Shown: one piece after another, positions 16,682 to 24,613 of the stretch | Layout: each line of letters starts with the position of its first letter | Position numbering within the stretch: position 1 is the stretch's first letter | From: Bacteroidales bacterium | GTDB taxonomy: Bacteria; Bacteroidota; Bacteroidia; Bacteroidales; UBA10428 | Direction of reading: 5' to 3' | Length of the DNA: 47,546 nucleotides | NCBI GenBank assembly: GCA_016931575.1 | Contig: JAFGEO010000011.1 | Location: forward strand, 1 to 47,546 | Notes under the pieces: generated by a model | Databases searched by the model: none | Told to the model about the DNA's origin: nothing | The model's input: the letters and a program-made list of their open reading frames with translations, nothing else | Translations under genes and position numbers: made by a program

Positions 16682-17380
16682 TCAAAGTGCCCGGATACCT
16701 TGTTTAAAATTTGCAGGGTCGAAGTGGTATAGCTGATCCTGTTGGGTATCATTGACCCGGATGTTTTTATAGGTTGTTACCTGGTATACCTCCTTTTCTC
16801 CGGAATAGGTTATTTCCACGATCCTGCCCGGGAATGTCAGACCGCCCGCAAGAACATAATCCTCGAAAAATTGCTTTTTGATGATCTTATCCTCTGTACT
16901 GAAGAAAATGATGCCATACATATTTTTATTCTTCGAGGAGATCATGATCTTCCCTACATGGTCCTTCATACTCCTGGAAGGGCTCCAGGTGGTAATTACC
17001 ATTCCTTCGGAATTCTCCACACTTTCCAGCGTGAAATCACTTTCCTCAAGACCGAAATTATCCAGCTGGTTGTTCAGGACCATATGATAGATCGAAAAAT
17101 CCGAAAAATCCGGAATAGTCTGACGTGTAGCAATGGCTCCGTCGATGATCTGGTACAAACTGGTATCTGAGGTTATCCATGTTTCTTTCTTGGGAAAATA
17201 GTTTTCGTGGATAATGGTCCCCTCGTTTTTATCATAGTAAAATTTACCCATCACCAGCTGGGCAGCTGTTTCCGATTTCCCTTTGATCGAGTATTCTCCG
17301 GAAATTCTGTAGTAGTTTTGGGCATACCCCGAAAGAAAAAGGCTGAGTACCAGCCCGGTAATAAGGAATTTCTTAATCAT
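16682..17380 (-). CDS. Periplasmic protein, possibly LolA-like
   Basis: The start is set at ATG 17380, where a signal peptide begins (MIKKFLITGLVLSLFLSGYAQ), giving 232 residues. The rest alternates strands: YYRISGEYSIKGKSETAAQLVMGKF, IISSKNK-type turns, KKQFFEDYVLAGGLTFPGRIVEITY and ending NFKQGIRAL. The mix of 'calculate on a film of strands' segments and a phrase such as LTFPGRIVEI resembles the outer-membrane lipoprotein-sorting (LolA/LolB) fold, but the match is loose. It sits between two LFSY-family genes in the same orientation (66 bases after copy B, 44 before copy A), so it may act with them. It could equally be an uncharacterised periplasmic protein. Confidence 0.5.
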   Translation of the reverse strand: MIKKFLITGLVLSLFLSGYAQNYYRISGEYSIKGKSETAAQLVMGKFYYDKNEGTIIHENYFPKKETWITSDTSLYQIIDGAIATRQTIPDFSDFSIYHMVLNNQLDNFGLEESDFTLESVENSEGMVITTWSPSRSMKDHVGKIMISSKNKNMYGIIFFSTEDKIIKKQFFEDYVLAGGLTFPGRIVEITYSGEKEVYQVTTYKNIRVNDTQQDQLYHFDPANFKQGIRAL

Positions 17381-17446
17381 ACACTGAATCCATTTTTTAG
17401 TGCAAACTTGTTGAAGCAAAAGAAATACATTTTCTGATATTTTTAG

Positions 17447-17878
17447 CTAGTAGAAAGCTGACATGGCAACGATATAGTATACCGTTAAACCGAGGGCCCA
17501 GCTTATACATCCCATAAAAGATTTCCTGGTTTCATCATTGTCCTCTGCCACGAGATAAACCACAATAACCCCTGCCGGTCCCAGGAAACATCCCCATAAA
17601 AAGGAAGGGATTCTCAGCACACGCTGCCCGCTTAAGGATCCCGGATCAATGAAACTGCCCGAGCTCCCGGACAGCCCCCGTACCCAGTCGGGATGAATCA
17701 GTTGCAGGTCCGACAACGTAATCCCCTCATGCGCTGTAACGAAGTCTTCAGCTTTTTGCAAACCGGCCAATGAAGTTTCCGGCCCGGACTGATCATACGA
17801 AAACAGGTTTTCATGCCCGGCAAATCCCGGTAGAAAGAAGACCAGTGCTGCCAACAGGCTAAGGAGTATCTTTTTCAT
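17447..17878 (-). CDS. LFSY-family small two-helix membrane protein (copy B)
   Basis: A 143-residue protein. ATG 17878 was chosen because it starts the signal peptide MKKILLSLLAALVFFLPGFAG; longer in-frame starts at 17890 and 17914 precede it. The mature part starts HENLFSYD, then TLSDLQ (the counterpart of TLAELQ in copies C and D). The pair of helices is IPSFLWGCFLGPAGVIVVYLVA and, after EDNDETRKS, FMGCISWALGLTVYYIVAMSAFY. The cytoplasmic-loop pattern D-N/S-x-x-T-K/R is kept. It is the first gene of the minus-strand envelope block and has its own -7 element at 17916-17923. The family is unnamed; the membrane topology is inferred from hydrophobicity. Confidence 0.72.
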   Translation of the reverse strand: MKKILLSLLAALVFFLPGFAGHENLFSYDQSGPETSLAGLQKAEDFVTAHEGITLSDLQLIHPDWVRGLSGSSGSFIDPGSLSGQRVLRIPSFLWGCFLGPAGVIVVYLVAEDNDETRKSFMGCISWALGLTVYYIVAMSAFY

Positions 17879-17915
17879 TGTATTTACCATAGGGTTGAGG
17901 AATATTCCTGACAAT

Positions 17916-17923
17916 CAAATATA
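17916..17923 (-). promoter_or_regulatory. -7 promoter element of the envelope block
   Basis: Reads TATATTTG on the minus strand, an exact TAnnTTTG match, 37 bases upstream of the copy B ATG. No clear -33 TTG was found. Confidence 0.55.
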
Positions 17924-18022
17924 TTAATTTTTTCCCGCCCTCCAGTCAGTGTCCCCTGTCCGGGCAGCATGAAAGAAAACCCGGGAATGGCGTTGAAAGC
18001 CGGTGGGAGACCACATTTGTCA

Positions 18023-18052
18023 TTGTTATGCTATAAGAATTCTCTACCTTTA
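18023..18052 (+). promoter_or_regulatory. Probable promoter of kbl
   Basis: TTG at 18023-18025, a 19-base spacer and TACCTTTA at 18045-18052 (one mismatch to TAnnTTTG) end 19 bases before the kbl ATG. Confidence 0.5.
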
Positions 18053-18071
18053 GTTAACAAAAAAAAGAGCT

Positions 18072-19262
18072 ATGTATACAGCGATAAAGCAGCACCTGCA
18101 GAAAACCCTGGAAGAAATCGAACAGGCCGGTTTATATAAAAATGAGCGTATTATCACCTCACCACAGGACGCCCTTATCCGCCTCAGCACTGGTGATGAA
18201 GTGATCAATTTTTGCGCAAATAATTACCTGGGGCTGTCCTCCCATCCAGACCTGATCAAAGCCGCCAAAGAAGGGCTCGATTCGCATGGTTTCGGGATGT
18301 CGTCTGTCAGGTTTATCTGCGGCACCACCGACCTGCATCAACAGCTTGAGAAGAAGATCAGTCAGTTTTTCGGCACGGAAGACACCATCCTTTATGCAGC
18401 GTGTTTTGATGCAAACGGAGGGGTTTTCGAGCCTCTTTTTACGGAGGAAGATGCCATTATCTCCGATGCCTTGAACCATGCCTCCATCATTGACGGAGTG
18501 AGGCTCTGCAAAGCTAAAAGATACCGCTATGCCAATACCGACATGAAGGAGCTTGAAGAGCGGCTTCAGGAAGCCCGGCAGGACCGTTTCCGGATCGTTG
18601 TTACGGACGGGGTGTTTTCGATGGACGGGAATGTGGCTCCGCTGGATAAGATCTGTGCCCTGGCTGAGAAGTACGATGCACTCGTTATGGTTGATGAGTG
18701 CCATTCTGCAGGAGTTGTGGGTGAAACGGGGCACGGAGTAACTGAATACTTTAATCTCCGTGGCCGGGTCGACATCATCACGGGGACCCTGGGAAAGGCT
18801 TTCGGAGGGGCCATCGGAGGGTTCACCACCGGAAGAAAAGAGATCATCGGGCTGCTCCGCCAGCGCTCCCGCCCCTACCTATTCTCCAATTCCCTGCCCC
18901 CCATGATCGCCAATGCAGGAATTGCCATGTTTACGATGATGGAACGGACCAATACCCTTCAACAAAAGCTTCATGAAAATACGCGCTACTTCAGAGAAGA
19001 GATCCTGCGGCTCGGGTTCACCATTAAGGAATCACAATCGGCCATTGTTGCTGTCATGCTTTTTGATGCCCGGCTATCGCAAAAGTTTGCAGAGGAATTG
19101 CTTCGGCGGGGAATTTATGTTATCGGCTTTTATTACCCGGTAGTGCCCAAAGAACAAGCGAGGATCCGCGTTCAGCTATCAGCGGCACATGAAAGGCAGC
19201 ATCTCGAAAAAGCTGTGCAGGCCTTTGCCGAGGTTGGAAAAATGCTGGGGGTAATCAACTGA
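18072..19262 (+). CDS. kbl: Glycine C-acetyltransferase (2-amino-3-ketobutyrate CoA ligase)
   Basis: A 396-residue PLP enzyme of the alpha-oxoamine synthase family. It cleaves 2-amino-3-ketobutyrate with CoA into glycine and acetyl-CoA, the second step of threonine degradation after Tdh. The PLP lysine is Lys242 in TGTLGKAFGGAIGG. Other family landmarks are NFCANNYLGL, GMSSVRFICGT, SDALNHASIIDG and VMVDECHSAGVVG. SVRFICGT and SxxxHASIIDGVRL favour Kbl over the related BioF or serine palmitoyltransferase, as does the same-strand tdh about 4 kb upstream. It has its own promoter, so the pathway is made from two transcripts. Confidence 0.95.
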   Translation: MYTAIKQHLQKTLEEIEQAGLYKNERIITSPQDALIRLSTGDEVINFCANNYLGLSSHPDLIKAAKEGLDSHGFGMSSVRFICGTTDLHQQLEKKISQFFGTEDTILYAACFDANGGVFEPLFTEEDAIISDALNHASIIDGVRLCKAKRYRYANTDMKELEERLQEARQDRFRIVVTDGVFSMDGNVAPLDKICALAEKYDALVMVDECHSAGVVGETGHGVTEYFNLRGRVDIITGTLGKAFGGAIGGFTTGRKEIIGLLRQRSRPYLFSNSLPPMIANAGIAMFTMMERTNTLQQKLHENTRYFREEILRLGFTIKESQSAIVAVMLFDARLSQKFAEELLRRGIYVIGFYYPVVPKEQARIRVQLSAAHERQHLEKAVQAFAEVGKMLGVIN

Positions 19263-19278
19263 TGACAGCCTGAACGTT

Positions 19279-20670
19279 CTATTCTACTTCTATTTCCCAA
19301 AGGCCGACAGGTACCCTGCCGCGGAAAAAGGTAAATCGCAGATACCGGGCATCAACATATAGACTTTGAAACTGCGGGGAACCCTTTCCCGGACGTTGGT
19401 AGGCATCCGCATATTCATCCCAAACCTCGCCGTCGGTTGAATATTCGATCCTGTACCGGTATATCCAGTGCCCGTATTCAAACCACATGTAGATCGTCCT
19501 GATTTCCCTTTCTTCCTTCAGGTCCACAACGATCCTGGGCTCCTTATCCGTATCGGAGGGCATCCACAGGGTACCGAAATCTCCGTCAAAAAGAAATGAG
19601 GCTAAGTACTCCCGGGATTTCCTGCTGCTTGCACTTTGAAGCCTGACTGCCGGTTTCAGCAAAGTTGCTTGTCGCGGTGAAAGTAATAACAGTCCTGAAG
19701 AATCCATGGAAAGCTCACGGACGTAGATCTGCCTTGTAGGCTTATATACCGAATCGGGAAGATTGGCGTGGAACAATGCAAACCAGCGGGCACCTTTTTT
19801 GAATACCGCCGGACTCCAGGGTGCATAGATACCCTGCTCCGGATCTGTTTTCAGAAGGGGGCTGCTGCTTCCCTGTTCCCATGGTCCCAGGGGACTTTCC
19901 GAGCTGGCATACCGGATCTTTGAGCTGACATAGTCACAATGCCTTTCGGAATAGAGCATAAAATAGCTGCCATCCATCCTGAAAACCGAAGGCCCTCCGG
20001 TATAATCCGGGAGCTTCATTTCCACGGGCGTTTCCAGGAAGGTATGCATGTCGCTGTCAAGTGGTACCGCATAACATTTCCCGTAGCCACAAACCTCCGA
20101 TCCTCCCCAATAGAGGTAAACCCGGCCGTCGTCATCAATAAAACATTCCGGGTCATGGTTTCTTTCCGTCTCTTTGTCATGGTATGTCAGCAGGGGTTTT
20201 CCATCGGGAAGCAGGTTATCCCAGGGGCCCAGGGGATGATCGCTGACACCTGCCCATATCTCCCCTGCAGAACTGACATACATATAGAACCGGCCATCCG
20301 GACCTTCAACCACCGAAGGGGCGGAGACGGGTGCCTTATTGGATGGATCGGTCATACAGCTTAAACGATTTGGCCAGTTCAGTCCCCGAAGGGTCCAGTG
20401 TTTGAAATCGGAAGATTCCCAGACTGCCAGTTCATATCCCCCCCAGGGATCAAAGGTTCCGTAGAGGTAATAAATCCCTTCATGTTCGATAATCGAAGGA
20501 TCGGCCATGTACCCGGGAATGAAGGGGCCTGAAATAGTCCCCGGATCCGTAAAAACCCTGTTTAAAATCTCCCCGGATCCTTCACCGGCATGGTTACAGC
20601 CTGCCAGGTGCAGTCCCAGAAGGATGGCGAACAGGAGCGGCAGGGAAATGTGAAGGTGCAACTTGCTCAT
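19279..20670 (-). CDS. GH43-like lipoprotein with C-terminal F5/8 type C domain
   Basis: A 463-residue lipoprotein: the signal peptide ends in LGLHLAGC with the lipid-modified Cys25. Residues about 45-330 form a five-bladed beta-propeller like GH43. ADPSIIEHEGIYYLYGTFD supplies the probable catalytic base Asp; NHDPECFIDDDGRVYLYWGG and YMYVSSAGEIWAGVSD follow the blade pattern. The C-terminal 130 residues (LFDGDFGTLWMPSDTDKEPRIVVDLK, ending FTFFRGRVPVGLWEIEVE) are a discoidin-type carbohydrate-binding module. GH43 enzymes act mostly on arabinan or xylan side chains, but the specific linkage cannot be read. It converges on kbl with 16 bases between stop codons. No SusCD pair is adjacent. Confidence 0.82.
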   Translation of the reverse strand: MSKLHLHISLPLLFAILLGLHLAGCNHAGEGSGEILNRVFTDPGTISGPFIPGYMADPSIIEHEGIYYLYGTFDPWGGYELAVWESSDFKHWTLRGLNWPNRLSCMTDPSNKAPVSAPSVVEGPDGRFYMYVSSAGEIWAGVSDHPLGPWDNLLPDGKPLLTYHDKETERNHDPECFIDDDGRVYLYWGGSEVCGYGKCYAVPLDSDMHTFLETPVEMKLPDYTGGPSVFRMDGSYFMLYSERHCDYVSSKIRYASSESPLGPWEQGSSSPLLKTDPEQGIYAPWSPAVFKKGARWFALFHANLPDSVYKPTRQIYVRELSMDSSGLLLLSPRQATLLKPAVRLQSASSRKSREYLASFLFDGDFGTLWMPSDTDKEPRIVVDLKEEREIRTIYMWFEYGHWIYRYRIEYSTDGEVWDEYADAYQRPGKGSPQFQSLYVDARYLRFTFFRGRVPVGLWEIEVE

Positions 20671-20684
20671 AACTTTTTTTTTAC

Positions 20685-21491
20685 TTAGTCCCCGGAATTT
20701 ATTTTTCGGAAGGTAAATCTTTCCACCTGCTCCCTGATCACGTTAAGCTCATTCGAAGCAGGTATTTTCTGCAGCAGCTGTTCGGCAATCCTGCGCGCGG
20801 CAAACTGATTATAGGTATGACGGAAGTTCAGGTCGTACACCCAGCTGACACGAAAAAGAATCGAGTCGTAATAGGAACCGACTTCTGTCAGTTTAATAAT
20901 TCTTTCTTCTGAAAAATGTCTCATTAACGCTGCAGGCACCTGGTACCCCGACGGGAATTCTTCCTTATGGATCCTGTGAAAAATTGAGTACTCCAGACTT
21001 ACCCTCCAGATGTCCAGCTTATCGGCATCGCGGATCAGGCAGGAGTAAAACCTTTCTGGCTCATCGGCAGACTCTGGAACGGCAGGAAGATTATGGTTTA
21101 AAATCGCCCTTCGGAGGATCTCTGCCTGAGCATCCGGAAAGACTTTCCGGATCACAGATCCTTCAACTATCCGCCAGGCAATCAGCGAATGATTTTCCGA
21201 TTCGGCATCTGCAAAGGTCCTGTATTTATCGAACTGTTCAAACCTTCCGATATCGTGCAAAACAGCCAGCATATCGGCAAAGGCCAGCTGACCCTCGTCC
21301 ATTCCGAGCGACTTGCCAAGCATACTTATTTCGTCTCTGACCCGGTGGATATGTTCATACTTTAATCGAATATGTTCATGGTATTCCGGATCCGGATTGG
21401 CGAGATACGATTGAGCATAGTCTTCAAAAAATGCAACGACCTGCTGACGCTTGTCTTTTTCAAGAGCCTGAAAAAATGATTTGTCTGTCAT
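20685..21491 (-). CDS. HD-domain phosphohydrolase
   Basis: A 268-residue cytoplasmic protein. The metal-binding HD pair is in LAVLHDIGRFEQF, with upstream HIHRVRDE and downstream NHSLIAWR, ILNHNLP and RDADKLDIWR supplying further His and Asp ligands. Members hydrolyse nucleotides or cyclic dinucleotides and related phosphomonoesters. The substrate is not obvious. It lies 14 bases upstream of the GH43-like gene and on the same strand, so they may share a transcript. A candidate small RNA with a terminator lies between waaA and this gene, so it probably has its own promoter. Confidence 0.82.
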   Translation of the reverse strand: MTDKSFFQALEKDKRQQVVAFFEDYAQSYLANPDPEYHEHIRLKYEHIHRVRDEISMLGKSLGMDEGQLAFADMLAVLHDIGRFEQFDKYRTFADAESENHSLIAWRIVEGSVIRKVFPDAQAEILRRAILNHNLPAVPESADEPERFYSCLIRDADKLDIWRVSLEYSIFHRIHKEEFPSGYQVPAALMRHFSEERIIKLTEVGSYYDSILFRVSWVYDLNFRHTYNQFAARRIAEQLLQKIPASNELNVIREQVERFTFRKINSGD

Positions 21492-21614
21492 TGTTCCTGA
21501 GATATTCCTGGCACTGCAAAACGCAAAATTAGTGCGTTGGGTTCAAAGAATCGCTGTAATGATGATAAAAAAATGGAAATATCCCAAAACCCCGGCATCC
21601 CTCCTACTCATACT

Positions 21615-21634
21615 AAAAAAAGCCCTTATGGGCT
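21615..21634 (-). terminator. Intrinsic terminator between waaA and the HD gene
   Basis: Stem AGCCC/GGGCT (21621-21625 with 21630-21634) with loop TTAT, followed on the minus strand by seven U residues (opposite A 21615-21621). Confidence 0.75.
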
Positions 21635-21703
21635 CTGTAAAGCGTCTCTACGCTGGATTCTATAATAAGACATCCCCCAGGGGATGTGAGTGTTTTAGTT
21701 TTA
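21615..21703 (-). ncRNA. Candidate small RNA with three hairpins and a terminator
   Basis: On the minus strand a TATATTTG -7 element (21710-21717) is followed by a region of about 90 bases with no reading frame. It holds three hairpins: stem of 7 bp with a 2-base loop (21671-21686), stem of 5 with a 4-base loop (21641-21654) and a terminator hairpin (21621-21634) followed by seven U residues. The layout is that of a compact independent transcript. It could instead be the 3' end of the waaA message, whose stop is at 21751, or a leader of the HD gene. Confidence 0.5.
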
Positions 21704-21709
21704 CAGGAA

Positions 21710-21717
21710 CAAATATA
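21710..21717 (-). promoter_or_regulatory. -7 promoter element for the candidate small RNA
   Basis: Reads TATATTTG on the minus strand, an exact TAnnTTTG match. It lies 34 bases downstream of the waaA stop codon. The -33 region has only a weak TTAAC. Confidence 0.45.
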
Positions 21718-21750
21718 CAGCAAGGAGTTTATCCGGGTGTTAACCTGATA

Positions 21751-22983
21751 TTAAGCCTTCGTTAAGAATGAAAGGATTGTTTGCGTTGCGCCCAGGTTTT
21801 TTTGTATGAATTCCGAAGTTGCCATGGATACGGTATTCAGGGCCTGTTTGTCCTTCTGCAGGGAATCAAATTTTTCTTTTAGTTCCCCGTAGCTGTTTAT
21901 CGGGAAAGCACCTCCCGACCGTACGAGCATAACTGCTTCCAGGAATTTTTCATGACGGGGGCCGAACAGCACCGGAATCCCGTATACTGCAGGCTCCAGT
22001 ACATTATGTATGCCCCTGCCAAATCCGCCCCCGATATAAGCAACCTGGCCATAGCGATAGAGCGAGGAAAGCATGCCGATATTATCGATGATCAGCACCT
22101 TGAAATCCCTCACTTTTTCAAGCGAAGATTTTGAAAAAAGGAGGGCTTTATCACCCAGTTTATCCGTTATCTGCAGAAGATGTGCAGCACCTATTTCATG
22201 AGGGGCAAGGATGTAACATGCGTCCGAAGGATCCGAGAGGATATATTCTGTCAGCAGGGCTTCATCTTTCGGCCAGGTACTGCCCAACACAAAAGTAAAA
22301 CGCCCTTCCGAGAATTTTTCAGCCACCGGAATGTTCCTGGCTTCACCGGCGATTTCATAAACCCTGTCAAAACGGGTATCCCCGGCTATGCTTACCGGGA
22401 GTGAGGGATATTTGGCAAGAAGACTGGCTGACAGCTGGTCCTGAACAAAAATTTGCCGGTAGAAGGTCAGCATTTTCCGGTACCAGCCCCCCCAGGGTTT
22501 AAAAAAGAGCTGTCCGGGTCTGAAAATGGCTGAGATCAATACTAACTCCGTACCAAAGTTTTTAGCTTCATGGAGAAAGTGGTACCAGAATTCATACTTA
22601 ATGAAGATGGCACATTCAGGTTTGGCGATTTGCAGGAACTTGCGTGCATTTTCTTTTGTGTCAAGCGGCAGGTAGTAAATAAAATCTGCTTTCTGGTAAT
22701 TTTTTCTGACTTCGTATCCCGAAGGTGAAAAGAATGTCAGCAGGATCCGGGCATTGTTGTGCTGCGATTTCAATTTTTCTATCAAGGGTCTGCCCTGTTC
22801 AAATTCCCCCAGCGAAGCACAATGTATCCAGATAATCTGGCCAACACCCTCCAGGTCTTGCTTCATCTTCTCCTGCCAGCCTTTCCGGCCCTCGATCCAT
22901 AAGCCAGCTTTGTCATTGAAAAAGGATGCAATCCAGATGACGGCAAAGTATAGCCGAATACCAATGTTATAGAAAAACAACAT
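21751..22983 (-). CDS. waaA: 3-deoxy-D-manno-octulosonic acid (Kdo) transferase
   Basis: A 410-residue GT-B glycosyltransferase that adds Kdo from CMP-Kdo to the lipid A precursor at the inner membrane. An N-terminal anchor helix (FFYNIGIRLYFAVIWIASFF) is followed by IWIHCASLGEFEQGRPLIE with the catalytic Glu, the family-typical TFFSPSGYEVRKNY, KYEFWYHFL, and, near the C-terminus, YIGGGFGRGIHNVLEPAVYGIPVLFGP. Length and motif order match WaaA of Gram-negative bacteria. The matching cytidylyltransferase kdsB lies 4.4 kb away on the same strand. A TATCTTG element at 23009-23015 may be its -7 box. Confidence 0.95.
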   Translation of the reverse strand: MLFFYNIGIRLYFAVIWIASFFNDKAGLWIEGRKGWQEKMKQDLEGVGQIIWIHCASLGEFEQGRPLIEKLKSQHNNARILLTFFSPSGYEVRKNYQKADFIYYLPLDTKENARKFLQIAKPECAIFIKYEFWYHFLHEAKNFGTELVLISAIFRPGQLFFKPWGGWYRKMLTFYRQIFVQDQLSASLLAKYPSLPVSIAGDTRFDRVYEIAGEARNIPVAEKFSEGRFTFVLGSTWPKDEALLTEYILSDPSDACYILAPHEIGAAHLLQITDKLGDKALLFSKSSLEKVRDFKVLIIDNIGMLSSLYRYGQVAYIGGGFGRGIHNVLEPAVYGIPVLFGPRHEKFLEAVMLVRSGGAFPINSYGELKEKFDSLQKDKQALNTVSMATSEFIQKNLGATQTILSFLTKA

Positions 22984-23189
22984 CTCCCCTCAAGTTTTAA
23001 AACCGCCCCAAGATAGCTGTTTTAAAGCAAAAACTTTGCAGAATCCATTTTGAAAATTCGCGTGTTTCCCTGATAAATCCGAATGGTTTAAATAAATCTG
23101 CATTGAACTTTTTTACTGCAGGCTGGTTTAACAAACAGATATTTATTTATAATCTTTCTAAATAAGAAGTTTAATTAAAAAATAATAAT

Positions 23190-23789
23190 ATGGCATTTGA
23201 ATTACCAACACTGGAATATGCATACGATGCTTTAGAGCCTCACATAGACGCACGTACGATGGAAATTCATCATACAAAGCATCATGCAGCATACATAAAC
23301 AATTTAAATAACGCGATAGCCGGGAGCCCGCTGGAAGGGCATTCCATCGAAGAAATCCTGGCGAAAGCCGGCAGCCTGTCACCAGCAATCCGCAATAACG
23401 GTGGAGGGCATTACAACCACAATCTTTTCTGGAAAGTGATGGGTCCAAATGGAGGCGGAGAACCTTCAGGAGGGTTGGCAGAAGCCATTGTATCGGCATT
23501 TGGATCTTTTGAAAATTTTAAAAAGGAATTTTCCGCGGCGGCAGCAACACGCTTTGGCTCTGGCTGGGCCTGGCTGGTGAAGACAGACAAGGGACTGCTT
23601 GTCAGCTCCACGCCCAACCAGGACAATCCGCTGATGGATGTTGCCGAGGTGAAAGGCACGCCTATTCTTGGTTTGGATGTATGGGAGCATGCCTACTACC
23701 TGAATTATCAAAACAGGCGCCCCGACTACATTTCAGCGTTCTGGAATGTGGTAAACTGGGAAGAAGTCAGTTCGAGACTGAAAGTTTAG
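23190..23789 (+). CDS. sodA: Superoxide dismutase, Mn-type residues
   Basis: A 199-residue Fe/Mn superoxide dismutase that converts superoxide to oxygen and peroxide. Metal ligands are His27 (MEIHHTKHH), His77 (GGHYNHNLF), Asp163 and His167 (DVWEHAYY). The residue that tunes metal choice is on the C-terminal side: Gln144 in TPNQDNPL, with glycine at the N-terminal position (NNGGGHYNH). That is the Mn (or cambialistic) arrangement. The second enzyme at 25164 has the opposite one. It ends in a terminator at 23814-23839 and is followed by two LFSY-family genes. The symbol is inferred from these residues only. Confidence 0.93.
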   Translation: MAFELPTLEYAYDALEPHIDARTMEIHHTKHHAAYINNLNNAIAGSPLEGHSIEEILAKAGSLSPAIRNNGGGHYNHNLFWKVMGPNGGGEPSGGLAEAIVSAFGSFENFKKEFSAAAATRFGSGWAWLVKTDKGLLVSSTPNQDNPLMDVAEVKGTPILGLDVWEHAYYLNYQNRRPDYISAFWNVVNWEEVSSRLKV

Positions 23790-23813
23790 TACCTCAGATT
23801 TACATAGTAAAGA

Positions 23814-23839
23814 TCCGGCCTTAGTGCCGGACTTTTTTT
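23814..23839 (+). terminator. Intrinsic terminator after the Mn-type SOD gene
   Basis: Stem TCCGGC/GCCGGA (23814-23819 with 23826-23831), six-base loop, then C and seven T residues. A near-identical copy lies at 24487-24511. Confidence 0.85.
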
Positions 23840-23867
23840 GCGCTTTTTCACAGTTTACCCGCCCATC

Positions 23868-23899
23868 TTGTGGATGTTATCAGAAATAGCTGTAATTTG
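23868..23899 (+). promoter_or_regulatory. Probable promoter of LFSY copy C
   Basis: TTG at 23868-23870, 22 bases, then TAATTTG at 23893-23899; the ATG is at 23940. The same arrangement is conserved upstream of copy D. Confidence 0.5.
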
Positions 23900-23939
23900 G
23901 AAGCAGTATATAGTTAATAACCATTCTAAATTCTATCCA

Positions 23940-24362
23940 ATGAAAAAAATCCTGATTACTCTTGTTCTGGGCATGATGGCACTAAACTTAAGCTTTGCCG
24001 GCAAGGCAGATCTTTTTTCGTACGATTCGGATGCCCTGAATAATGAACTTCATGCCCTCACAGAATTGGAGACTTATGTTCAAAGCTATCCGGACGTAAC
24101 ACTCGCTGAACTACAAGTTGAAAACCATCCCCTGATGGACAATCTGATGTTTGCCAATCTTTCAAACGGGATGTTGAATTCATTGACTGGCGCGCCCGTT
24201 CTGGGTATAAATGGATTCTGGTGGGGATGCGCTTTTAATTGGGTTGGGATCCTTATTGTCTACCTGGTTGCTGATGACAGCGAACAAACAAAGAAAGCAC
24301 TCTGGGGCTGTATCGTTAATTCCATTCTGTTAGGAGGATCATCAATATTCGCTTATATTTAG
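23940..24362 (+). CDS. LFSY-family small two-helix membrane protein (copy C)
   Basis: A 140-residue protein. ATG 23940 was chosen because it opens the signal peptide MKKILITLVLGMMALNLSFAG; the longer frame reads back into the promoter. The mature part starts KADLFSYD and contains TELETYV and VTLAELQ. The two helices are GFWWGCAFNWVGILIVYLVA and ALWGCIVNSILLGGSSIFAYI, joined by the polar loop DDSEQTKKA. If the signal is cleaved, the N-terminus is periplasmic and the KK loop cytoplasmic, in line with the positive-inside rule. About 42 of the first 60 residues match copy D. It stands between the two SOD genes with its own terminator and promoter. Confidence 0.75.
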   Translation: MKKILITLVLGMMALNLSFAGKADLFSYDSDALNNELHALTELETYVQSYPDVTLAELQVENHPLMDNLMFANLSNGMLNSLTGAPVLGINGFWWGCAFNWVGILIVYLVADDSEQTKKALWGCIVNSILLGGSSIFAYI

Positions 24363-24486
24363 ATCCAGGATATCTTCCCGCATTCTGGCAGGAGCCCTGC
24401 TTTTTTAATAATCTTTTCTCCTGTGCAGGTTTTGCTTTTTACCCATAGAATTTATATTCCGCATTATTTAACAGATAACCATATAA

Positions 24487-24511
24487 TCCGGCTTTAGTGC
24501 CGGATTTTTTT
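24487..24511 (+). terminator. Intrinsic terminator after LFSY copy C
   Basis: Stem TCCGGC/GCCGGA (24487-24492 with 24499-24504), six-base loop, then seven T residues. Duplicate of the terminator at 23814-23839. Confidence 0.85.
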
Positions 24512-24539
24512 GCGCTTTTCATAGTTTAAATCCGTGAGA

Positions 24540-24571
24540 TTTGTAGATGTTACCAAAATTTATGTAATTTG
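24540..24571 (+). promoter_or_regulatory. Probable promoter of LFSY copy D
   Basis: TTTG at 24540-24543, 21 bases, then TAATTTG at 24565-24571; the ATG is at 24614. Both boxes are conserved in the copy C promoter. Confidence 0.5.
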
Positions 24572-24613
24572 GAGCATGTATTTACCTTTACACTGATTAA
24601 AAATTTCGATGCT

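Larger units (their letters stand above)
23814..23920 (+). repeat. Upstream half of a tandem duplication (terminator plus promoter)
   Basis: About 90 bases including the terminator, the TTTTTGCGCTTTT stretch and the promoter are repeated with minor changes at 24487-24590. Both copies precede an LFSY gene, so the whole unit of regulatory region plus gene was duplicated. Confidence 0.8.
24487..24590 (+). repeat. Downstream half of the tandem duplication
   Basis: Second copy of the terminator plus promoter block, best conserved from 24487 to about 24525 and again around TTGTAGATGTTA and TGTAATTTGGAGCA. It precedes LFSY copy D. Confidence 0.8.
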
